A stretch of DNA of 64,000 nt from Haliscomenobacter sp040403615 (GCF_040403615.1 NZ_JBBAKG010000017.1:16892-80891), one strand, 5' to 3'; counted from the first letter of the stretch, positions 41,232 through 51,920 are shown. Translations and numbers: made by a program. Notes: generated by a model not told the origin, from the letters alone.

Positions 41232-44200
41232 ATGAAGCATTTGATTTACACTGTCTCGATATTGGCTCTTTGCTCGATGCTGGGTTCTTCCTTGTATGCA
41301 AAAACAGAGAAACCCACCAGCCATTACTTCTCAACCCGCCTGGTTGAAGACACAACTGTTGTTGCCTGTGAAGATGCAGATACTGCTTACAGCACCTGGT
41401 TCAACACCTTGCAGTTGCAAGTGGTATTGCCTGCCCAACTCAGCGGCAACACCGTCACCATCTCGCCAACACCGCCGGAAACATTTACGTTTCGAGGCCC
41501 TTGCAATGATACGTTACGGTTGACCTTTACGGTCAAAAATGGTGGTGGCACCCAAATATCCAATGCGACTTACGTGTTTATTGTGCAGGATACCTTGGCG
41601 CCACGAATCGTTTCCAGCATTGCAGATTCTTTGATCCTGGGGTGTAAAGATCTTGTGCCGGATTCTTCTACTGTCAAAGTCACCGACAACTGTGCGCTCG
41701 ATACCGTCATTTACAATCAAACCATCCAGGGCAGTGGCAATTGTGTGTTTCGCCGCAAATACATTCGCACCTGGAGGGCCATTGATGCCTGTGGCAATCG
41801 CAGTGATTACCGACAGGTTATTGTCGTAACCGATAATGATGCCCCCGAATTTGGGCGATTCCCTCGGGATACCACCCTTTCTTGTAGCGCTTCCATTGCT
41901 CCAGAATCACTGGGGAGGCCGATATTGAGAGACAATTGCGACCTAAATCCCGTATTGAGTTTTACCGATGAAATAGTACCGAATGTAGACCCCAATTGCA
42001 AGCGAACTTACGAATTGCGCCGCTTGTGGAAAAGCGAAGACGCTTGCGGCAATAGCGCCGTGCGCAGACAAATCATCAATGTGGTGGACAATATTGCGCC
42101 AACCTTTACGCCACCACGCGACACCATCATCGATTGCCGTTTTGCCGAAGATCCTCAGTATTCAGGCAGGCCGCGCAACATCCGCGACAATTGCAGCAAT
42201 TTAACCGCAGCGAATCTCAGCTTCAGCGATGTACTTCAAAATGGCACCTGCAACAACAACTACATTGTGCTGCGTACCTGGAGACTTACGGATAGCTGTG
42301 GCAATTTTGTCACCGCTCCTCAACGCATTGAAGTAATAGATCGGACGGCGCCTGAAATTACCCGCGCTCCGATTAATCTTATTTTAAATTGTGATGCCAA
42401 TCTGGACGCCGAAGCGCGCTTCATTACCTGGATCAACACTTTGGGCAATGCTCTGGCAGTAGACAACTGTACCACTCCTTCGTCGGCTCTGCGCTGGATT
42501 CTGCAAGACGCCCGAAGCAACGGACAGGTTACGTTTCCGTCTTTAAGTTGCTCAACGGGCAGCAAGGTCATTCTAGAGCGGAGGGTACGCTTTATCGTAG
42601 AAGACGAATGTGGCAACCGCGATACCGCAACGGCGATTTTTCAGGTCATTGACGATCAGGCACCCGAATTGAGCAATTGTCCCGCAAATGCAGCAATCAA
42701 TACCGACCTGGGTTCCTGCACCGCCAGCTTTACCCTACAGCCCCCCCAAGTAGAAGACATCTGTCGCTTTGCTGCACCAACGAAGGAAAACCTTTTTTAT
42801 GGTTATTCGATCAATAAAGGCCCAATTAAAACCATACCAGGTTTTGTCCCCGTGCAAGTGACTTTAAATGCCGGGGTCAATTTGATTGCCTATTACGTAA
42901 GAGATTGTGCTGGCAACACCGATTCTTGTAGCTATACCGTCACTGTTCGCGACCGGGAGCGACCTGAGATTGTTTGCCCCAGTGATTACAATCTGGTATT
43001 GGCCACCGGAGCTTGTACGGCACCACTTACCCTACCCAGACCAGTTGTAACCGACAACTGTAGCCTGGCAGGCAGTTACAATCGGACTTTGCCCCTGGAT
43101 AGCGCCAGCGCATTTTTGACCTATACATATACTGCTATATTGAACAGTTATCTTGCTGGAGGCAAATTGTTGCGTTATGATGGCGTAGCGCCCAATGCCA
43201 CCGGGGATGCAACAATCATAGTAGACTACAAAGGGGATTTCAATTCACCCAACGCTATATTGGAAGTTTTTGGAGAAAATGGCCGTTTCTTGGGCAGTTC
43301 AAAAGAAGGTGATGCCTCTTGTAGCCAGGCGGGTAAACTCATTTTGAGCATTCCCCGGGATACCTTCAATCGCTGGGCCGCAGATGGAATCATCAATCTG
43401 CGCGTAGCGCCACGGCGCATCAGCACTCCATCGGGTCGACCAGGGGAAGGGGTCAATCCTTGCAACCCCTCCGCAATTGTCAATGATGGAGATACAGATA
43501 GGAAGGGTTATATTTTTGCCAATTTAGCTTACCCCAGCATTTTGCCAACTTATTATGCCCAAGGCGTGACTGCACTTACCCCTACGCGCATGCCTGTTCC
43601 GCCAGACAGTGTTCGCGTGCAATTTGCCGTAGGCGAAACCCGGGTATCTTATCTGATTCTCGATTCCAGTGGCAATGCCGATACTTGTACCTTCAAAGTA
43701 ACGGTAAGAGATGCTGAACTTCCAATTGCCAAGTGTAAAGCCACTACCCTGTTCATCAATCCCTCTGGATTGGAAGCCGAACAAGTAAAAGCCAGTGAAA
43801 TCGATGCCGGAAGTACCGACAATTGCAGTATCGCCAACCTTACGTTAACTCCCAGCACGTTTACCTGTACTCAGGCAGGGTCGGTTCAAAATGTTACACT
43901 TGCGGTAACCGACCGCGCGGGCAATGTGGCCAGGTGTTCCACCATTGTACGCATTGAAACCGAGCGCCCGGCTCCTGCAGCCAATTCTGGTCTTTGCGGA
44001 AATGACACCCTTTCCTTGTACGCCAATCCACCAATTGCCAATGGTGGAACCGTATTTACCTTCCGCTGGACGGGGCCAAACGGATTTACCTCCAACTTGC
44101 AAAACCCAATCATCCCCAGGGTAAGCTCGCGCAATGCAGGATCCTATTCCGTCGAAATCACCGGAATCACCAACTGTAAATCTACGGGTGTGGTAGAAGT

Positions 44201-47200
44201 TTCCATCGAAGACCTACCCGTAACTCCTAGCCTTTTGTTGACCAAAGAAAATTATTGCGCCGACGAAAACATCATTCTAAATTCTTCCATTGCGCCATCT
44301 GGCACCAATGTAACTTACCGATGGTACAAAGGGGAAGCGCCTAATGGTACACTGATCAGCCAAACGATAGTGCCCAGCTTTACTTTGCGCGCACCCCATG
44401 CCGAGAGTCAGGAAAATTATTACCTGACCATTGAATCGGCAGGTTGTGTGTCATTGCCATCTGCGCCCAAAATGATCCGTATTTTCAAAAAGCCCTTGGC
44501 GATTCCCAAAACAAGCAGTTATTCGCTGTGCGAAGGACAGTCCATTGTGTTGGGTACCGAAGTAGCCGGGCCAGGCATCACCTATTTGTGGACGGGCCCC
44601 AATGGATACAGCTCAACCAGCCAGTTTCCCCTGGCCATTACAGCCGCAACTGCTGCCAATGCTGGAGTGTACACCCTGGTTATTTCCCGCTTCAATTGTA
44701 CCTCCGATCAAGCCTTCATTCCTGTGAGTATAGTGCCCCGCCCGCGTCAGCCCCAGTTGACCTATTCTGGCGCGATCTGCGAGGGGGGCAAAATTACCTT
44801 GCGCACCAACTCAACGGCATCTTTGTATACCTGGGTAAGCCCTAGTCTGGAAGAGTTTCGGACCAGCGTACCCAGCTTCGACATCAACAATACCAGCAAT
44901 GCCCAGGAGGGAAGCTGGCGTTTGTACCTCACGACTCAAGAATGCAGTTCGGATCTTTCTCTTGCACAGGAAGTGATCGTTTATGACAAACCCAAACCCA
45001 AAGCCTCTGCTACTCCTCCCAATGTTTGTGAAGGCAGCCGCCTCGAATTGCGGGTTACCCCCGCCACCCCTAATGCTGCTTTTCAATGGTCGGGGCCAAA
45101 CAATTACAGTTCGGTAGGCAATACCGTTGCGATTGAAAATACCCGCCAGGTCAATGCAGGGCGCTATTTGGTAAAAGTTACCAGCATTGAAGGTTGCGTT
45201 GGCATGGATTCTTTAGTGGTAGAGGTAATCAACAGCATCCGCATATTCAATGTCACCAACAATGCCCCGCGCTGTTTGCCTGGGCCTACTGACATTACGC
45301 TATCGGCCAATTTTTTTCCACCAGATGACGGCAATTTCCGCTACAGCTGGACGGGGCCAAACAACTATACTTCCAACAAGGCTCAGGCTGTACTTCCCAA
45401 CGCAACCCAAGCCAACAGTGGCAATTATTCGGTGGTCATCACGACTGCGGGAGGTTGTGCATCAGAAGCAGTAAGTACCCTGGTCAATGTGACAGATCCA
45501 CCGCTGACGCCGATGGCGCCCAAGCTTTCGGAAACGACCGTTCAACCTTTATGTGCAGGAGGCGCCATTACCCTGTGTACCAATGCGTATCAGGGCAATA
45601 CCGTAACCTACAACTGGATCACGCCTACCAAGGGCATCATTTTGAGCAGTACCCCTTGTTTTTCTATTCCCAAGTCTGCTGCGGATGATTCGGGGATTTA
45701 CTCGGTATTTGTAAGCATCGACGGCTGTAATTCACGAGAGTCTGGAGAAGTACTGATCGAAGTTACGCCCAAACCCTCTATCACCGCATCAACCAGTGGC
45801 CCCGTTTGTCAGGGACTGCCTTTTAAATTGAAATCTACCTTTGTGCCAGGTGCACAATACAATTGGAGTGGCCCCAACTTTAGTTCTTCGCTGGTCAATC
45901 CAGTTGTACCTGAGGCTGACTCAGCCCAGCACGCTGGAATTTACTCCGTTTTTGCAACGCTGAATGGCTGCAAATCAGTAGTAGCCACTACCAAACTCGA
46001 AGTATTACCGGGGGCTCGACGGCCCTCAGTGGTGGGCAATAGCCCTTTGTGCATCAGCAGCCCAGGTACCCGATTGCGCTTGTCATTGCGACCAGGCACC
46101 GCCACACCTGGCGCTTTGTACACCTGGAGTGGCCCCAAAGGAGTGCTGGGAAGCAGTTCCACAACCGATTTTGACTTAACCGATTTCAGCAATTATGCCG
46201 AAGGAATCAATGCCTTCACCGTACAAGCTACCCTGGGGGTTTGCAATTCCAAGGCATCGGAGCCATTCCCGATTTTATTCAGCAAAGTCCCCGGTGGACA
46301 AGCGTTTGCTGGCGCAGATCAATTGGGCTGCGAAAAAGTACCGGTCACGCTGAATGCGCAAGCGCCTGGACAAGGAACGGGGGCATGGAGCCTGGTAAAA
46401 GGAGACACTACCGGAATCCGTATTGTAGACCCAAGTCTGGCAAAGACCTTGGCCAATGGCCTTAAAGGGGGAAACATGTACACTTTCCGCTGGTCGCTTT
46501 CCAATGGTGCCTGTACCAATTATTCCACCGACGACATCAATGTTACGGTTAGCAAACCGGATACTTCTTTTGCGGGAACAGATATTTTGGCTTGTTTTTC
46601 CAGAGAAATTAAACTGAACGCCAAGCCTTCCACTAATGCACCGGGTAGCTGGTCGCAATCGGAAGTACAAGGCTTATTGGGCGTGACCATTCTGGACACC
46701 AATTCACCCAAGACAGGCGTAACGGGAATGCAACCCGGCAACTTGTATGCTTTTACCTGGACACTTCGCGCTGGCGGCTGTGGCAACATCAAAGATGAAG
46801 TGCTGGTACTCATTTCTGATCCTGGGCCGTATGCAGGGATGGATCAATCCATCTGCAATACCGAATCCATGATTCAACTGGATGCCGACAAACCAACAGA
46901 TGGCAGTCGGGGACGCTGGACGAGCCTCACTCCCGGAGTCAGCATTCCCAATCCGGATGAAATCAATGCCCAGGCTCGCAACCTTAAAGTAGGAAACAAT
47001 CTTTTCGTTTGGGAGGTCGACAATGGCATTTGTGGCAAAGACTCCAGGGATACCGTAATCATCACTTACAAGCGATCACCCAAAGCGGTAAAAGATCAAG
47101 TGGTAGGTGGGTTTGGGGTAGACGTTCCTATCAACGTGCTGCTCAATGATACCATTCCGGCCAACACACAGGTTAAGGTAATTCGGGAGCCCTTCAATGG

Positions 47201-47621
47201 TGTATTGGTGGCCAAAGGTAACGGTTTGTTCACCTACACCCCGCGCACCAATTTTGTGGGCAAAGATAAATTCACGTACGAACTCTGCAGTGTAGGGTGT
47301 GATTGCTCGCAGGCAGAAGTTGAAATTGAAATCGGGGCAGACATCAATTGCAAAATACCTTCGGTGATCACCCCAAACAACGACCAAATCAACGACGTAT
47401 TCACTATTCCTTGCCTTTTGGATGCCAGTCAGTATCCTGAAAGTCAGGTTGTCATCTTCAACCGATGGGGTGATGAAGTGTACCGTTCTGGAAAACCGTA
47501 CAAAAACACTTGGTCGGGTACCTACAATGGGGAGGATTTACCGGCAGATACTTATTTCTACATCGTCAATTTTGGAAAAGGAGAAAAACCAAAGAATGGA
47601 TTTTTAGTTATTCAGCGATAA
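41232..47621 (+). CDS. Giant secreted Ig-repeat surface protein, T9SS type B (CHU_C)
   Basis: A 2129-residue exported protein. The ATG at 41232 is chosen because it gives a signal peptide (MKHLIYTVSILAL...); a longer frame overlaps gltX and adds 83 unlikely residues. Order: Cys-containing repeats with 'TD(N/S)C' and 'PV.D.C.' patterns (about 60-560), HYR-like modules (about 560-680 and around 820-900), about nine Ig-like repeats marked by 'W(S/T)GPN' (about 920-1670), three 'AG.D...C....L.A' modules (about 1710-1950), a Big_9-type domain (about 1960-2040, 'NDTIPANTQVKV'), and a C-terminal gliding-associated sorting domain ('SVITPNNDQINDVFTIP', 'VVIFNRWGDEVYRS'). It is the likely cargo of the PorP/SprF protein encoded next; adhesin or gliding role is inferred. 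Confidence 0.9.
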   Translation: MKHLIYTVSILALCSMLGSSLYAKTEKPTSHYFSTRLVEDTTVVACEDADTAYSTWFNTLQLQVVLPAQLSGNTVTISPTPPETFTFRGPCNDTLRLTFTVKNGGGTQISNATYVFIVQDTLAPRIVSSIADSLILGCKDLVPDSSTVKVTDNCALDTVIYNQTIQGSGNCVFRRKYIRTWRAIDACGNRSDYRQVIVVTDNDAPEFGRFPRDTTLSCSASIAPESLGRPILRDNCDLNPVLSFTDEIVPNVDPNCKRTYELRRLWKSEDACGNSAVRRQIINVVDNIAPTFTPPRDTIIDCRFAEDPQYSGRPRNIRDNCSNLTAANLSFSDVLQNGTCNNNYIVLRTWRLTDSCGNFVTAPQRIEVIDRTAPEITRAPINLILNCDANLDAEARFITWINTLGNALAVDNCTTPSSALRWILQDARSNGQVTFPSLSCSTGSKVILERRVRFIVEDECGNRDTATAIFQVIDDQAPELSNCPANAAINTDLGSCTASFTLQPPQVEDICRFAAPTKENLFYGYSINKGPIKTIPGFVPVQVTLNAGVNLIAYYVRDCAGNTDSCSYTVTVRDRERPEIVCPSDYNLVLATGACTAPLTLPRPVVTDNCSLAGSYNRTLPLDSASAFLTYTYTAILNSYLAGGKLLRYDGVAPNATGDATIIVDYKGDFNSPNAILEVFGENGRFLGSSKEGDASCSQAGKLILSIPRDTFNRWAADGIINLRVAPRRISTPSGRPGEGVNPCNPSAIVNDGDTDRKGYIFANLAYPSILPTYYAQGVTALTPTRMPVPPDSVRVQFAVGETRVSYLILDSSGNADTCTFKVTVRDAELPIAKCKATTLFINPSGLEAEQVKASEIDAGSTDNCSIANLTLTPSTFTCTQAGSVQNVTLAVTDRAGNVARCSTIVRIETERPAPAANSGLCGNDTLSLYANPPIANGGTVFTFRWTGPNGFTSNLQNPIIPRVSSRNAGSYSVEITGITNCKSTGVVEVSIEDLPVTPSLLLTKENYCADENIILNSSIAPSGTNVTYRWYKGEAPNGTLISQTIVPSFTLRAPHAESQENYYLTIESAGCVSLPSAPKMIRIFKKPLAIPKTSSYSLCEGQSIVLGTEVAGPGITYLWTGPNGYSSTSQFPLAITAATAANAGVYTLVISRFNCTSDQAFIPVSIVPRPRQPQLTYSGAICEGGKITLRTNSTASLYTWVSPSLEEFRTSVPSFDINNTSNAQEGSWRLYLTTQECSSDLSLAQEVIVYDKPKPKASATPPNVCEGSRLELRVTPATPNAAFQWSGPNNYSSVGNTVAIENTRQVNAGRYLVKVTSIEGCVGMDSLVVEVINSIRIFNVTNNAPRCLPGPTDITLSANFFPPDDGNFRYSWTGPNNYTSNKAQAVLPNATQANSGNYSVVITTAGGCASEAVSTLVNVTDPPLTPMAPKLSETTVQPLCAGGAITLCTNAYQGNTVTYNWITPTKGIILSSTPCFSIPKSAADDSGIYSVFVSIDGCNSRESGEVLIEVTPKPSITASTSGPVCQGLPFKLKSTFVPGAQYNWSGPNFSSSLVNPVVPEADSAQHAGIYSVFATLNGCKSVVATTKLEVLPGARRPSVVGNSPLCISSPGTRLRLSLRPGTATPGALYTWSGPKGVLGSSSTTDFDLTDFSNYAEGINAFTVQATLGVCNSKASEPFPILFSKVPGGQAFAGADQLGCEKVPVTLNAQAPGQGTGAWSLVKGDTTGIRIVDPSLAKTLANGLKGGNMYTFRWSLSNGACTNYSTDDINVTVSKPDTSFAGTDILACFSREIKLNAKPSTNAPGSWSQSEVQGLLGVTILDTNSPKTGVTGMQPGNLYAFTWTLRAGGCGNIKDEVLVLISDPGPYAGMDQSICNTESMIQLDADKPTDGSRGRWTSLTPGVSIPNPDEINAQARNLKVGNNLFVWEVDNGICGKDSRDTVIITYKRSPKAVKDQVVGGFGVDVPINVLLNDTIPANTQVKVIREPFNGVLVAKGNGLFTYTPRTNFVGKDKFTYELCSVGCDCSQAEVEIEIGADINCKIPSVITPNNDQINDVFTIPCLLDASQYPESQVVIFNRWGDEVYRSGKPYKNTWSGTYNGEDLPADTYFYIVNFGKGEKPKNGFLVIQR

Positions 47622-47658
47622 ATTTCCCGGCGAAATCTGCGGGACAAACAAAACGGCT

Positions 47659-48615
47659 ATGAGGAGAGTTTACCTATTTATCGTGTGCATAGGATTGGGA
47701 TTGGCAGCAAAAGCGCAACAAGAAAACCAGTTTACACAGTTCCAACACTACAAGTTGGGATTCAATCCTGCTTATGCTGGCAACGCCGAAGGCATCTCTA
47801 TTGCCGCATTGGTGCGCAGTCAATGGTTGGGCATCAAAGGGGCGCCTCAAGTGCAACTGTTATCGCTGAATATGCCAGTACTCAACAACAGGGTGGGGAT
47901 TGGCGCCAATTTCGCCCGTGCTTCGATCGGCGTAACCCAGCAATACACCGCTGAGTTGGCCTACGCCTACCGCATCCCAGCCCCTCGTGGACACCTCAAC
48001 CTCGGGCTGATGACTTCGATTCGCAATTTTCAAATGAATTTTGATGCCTTGCAAGGCTCTCAACCTTTGACCAACGACAGCGCTATTCCGGTAGGTTTAC
48101 AGAGCAAGTATGTTCCCAATTTTGGTGCAGGTATTTATTATGATGCCCAGAATTTTTACATCGGTGTTTCTTCTCCCCGATTGCTGAACGTGAATGTGGA
48201 TCTGGCGGATGGAAATGGGACGATCTCCCGGGAAGTGCCGCATTTTTTTTTGATGACAGGGGTACTTATTCCCTTGGGCGCAAAGATAAAATTTCAACCA
48301 CAAACCCTGCTCAAGTACGTCAAAGGTGCCCCCTTTGATGCAGATGCCAACTTGAGCCTGATTTTCAACGACCGCCTCACCGTTGGGGTGTCTTACCGGT
48401 TGGGGGGTTCTCGTGTGACGGGTTTAGGCGAAGCGGTTTCGGGGATGTTCAACGTACAAATGGGCAAAAACATCATGCTGGGTATGTCTTATGACGCAAC
48501 TTTATCGGAGCTGCGCAGGTACAACAACGGCAGCGTAGAGGTGGTACTCCGGTATTTCATCAATGGTCGGAGTTCAGGGGATGTGATTTATGAGAATCCA
48601 CGGTTCTTTTTTTAA
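47659..48615 (+). CDS. PorP/SprF family outer-membrane protein (T9SS)
   Basis: A 318-residue protein with a signal peptide (about 1-19, AAKAQ) and a beta-barrel-like body of alternating amphipathic strands. The opening 'FTQFQHYKLGFNPAYAGN' is the PorP/SprF hallmark, and 'LVRSQWLGIKGAPQ' and 'VGIGANF' follow as in the family. In gliding Bacteroidota SprF is needed for delivery of a specific type B cargo such as SprB and is encoded right after it; here the giant CHU_C protein precedes it by 37 bases. The OmpA/PD40 gene follows by 56 bases, so the three probably form one operon. Confidence 0.92.
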   Translation: MRRVYLFIVCIGLGLAAKAQQENQFTQFQHYKLGFNPAYAGNAEGISIAALVRSQWLGIKGAPQVQLLSLNMPVLNNRVGIGANFARASIGVTQQYTAELAYAYRIPAPRGHLNLGLMTSIRNFQMNFDALQGSQPLTNDSAIPVGLQSKYVPNFGAGIYYDAQNFYIGVSSPRLLNVNVDLADGNGTISREVPHFFLMTGVLIPLGAKIKFQPQTLLKYVKGAPFDADANLSLIFNDRLTVGVSYRLGGSRVTGLGEAVSGMFNVQMGKNIMLGMSYDATLSELRRYNNGSVEVVLRYFINGRSSGDVIYENPRFFF

Positions 48616-48671
48616 CGAAAATATGTTTTTTTTCGTTATCTTTCTAAATATCCGTTTTCAACCCAATCCCT

Positions 48672-50666
48672 ATGTACCGCATCTACACTGGAATATTTTT
48701 CCTTATGCTGATTGGCCTGAGTGACCTTAATGCTCAAAATGCTGCCGTAACGCTTCGCAATTGCACCCGCATCAATAGTACTGCACTGGAATTTTCCCCC
48801 GCTTTTTATGGCAACGGAATGGTTTTTGTGACCACCCGAAAGCGAACGGGGGAAGTAGATAAAGTTACCGGTGAGACCTATTTTGAATTGTTTTACGCCG
48901 ATTTTGACGAGGATGGAATGCCCACTCATCCAGAACCTTTTTCTGCTGAACTCAATTCAGATCGGCACGAAGGGCAAGTGAGTTTTAATAAGAGTTCTGA
49001 TAAAATGTTCTTCAGTCGCAACAACATCAGCAAGGGCGTGCCACAAGCGGGCAAAGATGACACAGTGCGCATGCGGGTTTATGAGGCATTCAAAGGGCCT
49101 TATGATTGGGAACGGGTACGGCCATTGCCCTTCAACAACCTGAACTATTCCTATATGCACCCTTCGTTGAATTACGACGGAACGCGCTTGTTTTTTGCTT
49201 CCAATATGCCCGGAGGTTATGGAAAAATGGACATCTATTTTGTAGACTGGGATGGCACTAGGTGGTCAGAACCCATCAACCTGGGGCCGGAGGTCAATAC
49301 TTCCGGCAATGAGGTATTCCCTTACATCCACGACAACGGAGGCTTGTTTTTTGCCTCAACCGGATTGCGAGGTTTGGGAGGACTAGACCTGTACATGATC
49401 GATTTGAGTGGGGCTGAATGGGGCAAGGTGGTCAATTTAGGGCAACCCTACAACTCTAAAGCCGATGATTTTGGGCTGATTTTAGACAAAGAAAGCACCC
49501 GAGGCTTCTTTTCCTCCAACCGCAATGGAGGAGCCGGAAAAGATGATATCTACGCCTTTGAAGCTCCCGCGGGTTTGCAAGGACTAAAACCAGTGGTGCA
49601 GGTTTCGCTGCGCGTTGCGGCCATTGACGAAGAAAACAATGCAGCGATGCCCAATGTGAATGTACGCGTGTTTGAACGCTCCACGGATGGATTGATCAAG
49701 GATGGGAATACCTACGCCGCGACTTTGGTCCCAACTTCGGATCAGTCTCAGGAACTGATCATGAAACTCAACCGTAAAAGCGATGACGAATTGGGCAACC
49801 CAACCGCAGTTACTGGCCGCGATGGCGCGGCTACGATCTCTTTAGCGGCCAACCGGGAATACGTCATTTTGATTTCCAAAGCGGGCTTTAAAACCCAGGA
49901 GCTTTCTTTTTTCCCAAAAGCTCAGACCTTGAAAAACACCTTGGAGGTTCGGATGGAACACATCAATTGCATGCCATTACACGGGATTGCACTGACGGAT
50001 AAATACGACAAACCCATTCCCAACGCCAAGATCAGGGTCATCAGCAATTGCAATGGCAAAGAGGTCTTGCTTACTTCCAGTTTGGATGGCAGCTTTGAAT
50101 ATTGCCTGGATTTAGGCTGCACATATACCATTTGGGCTGAAAAATATGGATTCAAACCTACCCAAACCCAGCTTTCTACCGAGAATGTACGCGGAAGCCG
50201 GTCTTTTTCTATCAGTATGCGCCTGGCTCCGATCAATGATGAGGTGATGCGAAAACCCCTTGCCGAGGGTACCATTATTGTAATGGAAAACATTTACTAC
50301 GATTTCAATAAGGCGGCTATCCGTACTTCCGATGCCCGCGACCTGGAAGCTTTGACTCGCCTCATGCTCAAATACCCTACGATGGAAGTGGAGTTGGGCG
50401 CACACACGGATTCTCGTGGTACCAGTGAATACAACATGCAACTCTCGATTCGTCGCGCGGAAGCAGCCAAAGAATTTCTGGTGCGCAAAGGCGTTGCCGC
50501 CAATCGCATCCGGACAACGGGCTTTGGTGAAACCCAAATCCGCAACCACTGTAAAGACGGGGTAGACTGTGTGGAGAAAGACCACCAGTTCAATCGCCGT
50601 ACCGAAGTGAAGGTCTTGAAGATCAATGAAACGGCCTTGTACGAAGTGAAACCGGGTGGGAATTGA
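48672..50666 (+). CDS. OmpA-family protein with PD40 repeats, T9SS cassette member
   Basis: A 664-residue exported protein: signal peptide (about 1-21, LNAQN), PD40 propeller strands (about 35-300, 'HPSLNYDGTRLFFASNMPGGYGKMDIYFVD' style repeats), two carboxypeptidase-regulatory-like sandwiches (about 310-430 and 435-525), and a C-terminal OmpA peptidoglycan-binding domain ('YDFNKAAIRTSDARDLEAL', 'GAHTDSRGTSEYNMQLS', 'FNRRTEVKVL'). This layout fits the peptidoglycan tether role of PorE-like or SprD-like partners. Position as the third gene after the CHU_C protein and PorP/SprF supports a part in the same assembly. A near-consensus -7 box (TATCTTTC) lies about 28 bases before its start. Confidence 0.9.
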   Translation: MYRIYTGIFFLMLIGLSDLNAQNAAVTLRNCTRINSTALEFSPAFYGNGMVFVTTRKRTGEVDKVTGETYFELFYADFDEDGMPTHPEPFSAELNSDRHEGQVSFNKSSDKMFFSRNNISKGVPQAGKDDTVRMRVYEAFKGPYDWERVRPLPFNNLNYSYMHPSLNYDGTRLFFASNMPGGYGKMDIYFVDWDGTRWSEPINLGPEVNTSGNEVFPYIHDNGGLFFASTGLRGLGGLDLYMIDLSGAEWGKVVNLGQPYNSKADDFGLILDKESTRGFFSSNRNGGAGKDDIYAFEAPAGLQGLKPVVQVSLRVAAIDEENNAAMPNVNVRVFERSTDGLIKDGNTYAATLVPTSDQSQELIMKLNRKSDDELGNPTAVTGRDGAATISLAANREYVILISKAGFKTQELSFFPKAQTLKNTLEVRMEHINCMPLHGIALTDKYDKPIPNAKIRVISNCNGKEVLLTSSLDGSFEYCLDLGCTYTIWAEKYGFKPTQTQLSTENVRGSRSFSISMRLAPINDEVMRKPLAEGTIIVMENIYYDFNKAAIRTSDARDLEALTRLMLKYPTMEVELGAHTDSRGTSEYNMQLSIRRAEAAKEFLVRKGVAANRIRTTGFGETQIRNHCKDGVDCVEKDHQFNRRTEVKVLKINETALYEVKPGGN

Positions 50667-50675
50667 TACCCCGTT

Positions 50676-51920
50676 CTACAAATGCGATGTCATCAACAAA
50701 TCCAGATTGGTGTATTTGATTTGGAAGCGTTCGCTTAGGTACTCATTGCACAGACAACCTTTGTAGGTGTAAACTCCATGCCGCAGGCCAGGATTGCTAA
50801 ACAGCAATTGCTCCATGCTGCTCGCTGATCCAGACCGCAATAAAATCGAGGTCAGGATATTGCTGATGGCCATGGAGGAAGTGCGGGGCACTTGAGAGGC
50901 AATATTGGGCACACAATAATGAATGATGCCGTGGCGGATAAAAGTTGGTTTATCCAATGAAGTCACCTGCGAAGTTTCAAAACAGCCGCCTTGATCGATG
51001 CTCACGTCCACAATGACGGCTCCAGGGCGCATCCGCGAAACCATTTCCTCACTGACAATAATCGGAGCACGGCCACTCTTAGAGTGAATGGCCCCAATGG
51101 CCACATCTGCGGTCAACAACTCCTCATTGAGGTAATACGGGTCGATGGAGGAAGTATACAATTGGCGGCCTACCTGGTTTTGCAGGCGTTTGAGCTTATA
51201 GATGTTGTTGTCAAAAATGCGTACTTCTGCGCCAAGCCCCAAGGCTACGCGGGTTGCGTTTTCGGCCACAATGCCTGCACCCAAAATGACAACTTTGGAA
51301 CTAGGTACACCAGAAATTCCCCCCAACAGTACACCCTTTCCACCACCAGTACTGGTAAGCAGTTCGGCAGCAGTAAGCATGGCGCGAATACCGGCCATTT
51401 CGCTCATGGTGCGCACTACCGGGAAGTTGTCCAAATCGTCTTTGATGTATTCCATGGCCAGGGCGATCACTCGCTTTTGGCGCAATTTGTTGATGTATTC
51501 ACCCGATATGATGGGCAGATGCAATGGCGAGATAAGGATTTGATTCGGGTGCATCAATTCAATCTCTGCCAAGGTAGGCGGAGCTACTTTGAGCAAAATT
51601 TTGGCCCGAAACACTTCTTCTTTGCTGTGTGCAATTTCAGCTCCCGCTTCAGAAAACTGGTGATCTGTAAAATGCGCTTTTTCACCCGCTCCACTTTCAA
51701 CCACAATCCGATGGCCGTAGCCCGTCAGGATAGAAACCGAAGAGGGAACCAGCGCTACGCGGTTTTCTTGCAAGGTACTCTCCTTGGAAATGCCAATGAA
51801 TAGTTTTTCCGGGCGCTGTTGGACATCCAACATTTCCGGTTGAGTCTGATATTGGAAGTCGGTTAACGACTTGGGTATGGCGATGGCGGATCCGCCATTT
51901 CCTTCTTTTCCACCACTCAT
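50676..51920 (-). CDS. ald: Alanine dehydrogenase
   Basis: A 414-residue NAD-dependent enzyme of the AlaDH/PNT family, interconverting alanine and pyruvate plus ammonia. After a short low-complexity N-terminal extension (about 1-30) the AlaDH N-terminal domain has 'IGISKESTLQENRVALVPSSV' and 'MSEMAGIRAML'. The nucleotide-binding site is 'VVILGAGIVAENATRVALGLGA' (about 212-233), with 'GAVIVDVSIDQGG' later. It lies 58 bases after the tsaE gene on the same strand, a pairing often seen in Bacteroidota, so they are likely one operon. Confidence 0.92.
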   Translation of the reverse strand: MSGGKEGNGGSAIAIPKSLTDFQYQTQPEMLDVQQRPEKLFIGISKESTLQENRVALVPSSVSILTGYGHRIVVESGAGEKAHFTDHQFSEAGAEIAHSKEEVFRAKILLKVAPPTLAEIELMHPNQILISPLHLPIISGEYINKLRQKRVIALAMEYIKDDLDNFPVVRTMSEMAGIRAMLTAAELLTSTGGGKGVLLGGISGVPSSKVVILGAGIVAENATRVALGLGAEVRIFDNNIYKLKRLQNQVGRQLYTSSIDPYYLNEELLTADVAIGAIHSKSGRAPIIVSEEMVSRMRPGAVIVDVSIDQGGCFETSQVTSLDKPTFIRHGIIHYCVPNIASQVPRTSSMAISNILTSILLRSGSASSMEQLLFSNPGLRHGVYTYKGCLCNEYLSERFQIKYTNLDLLMTSHL

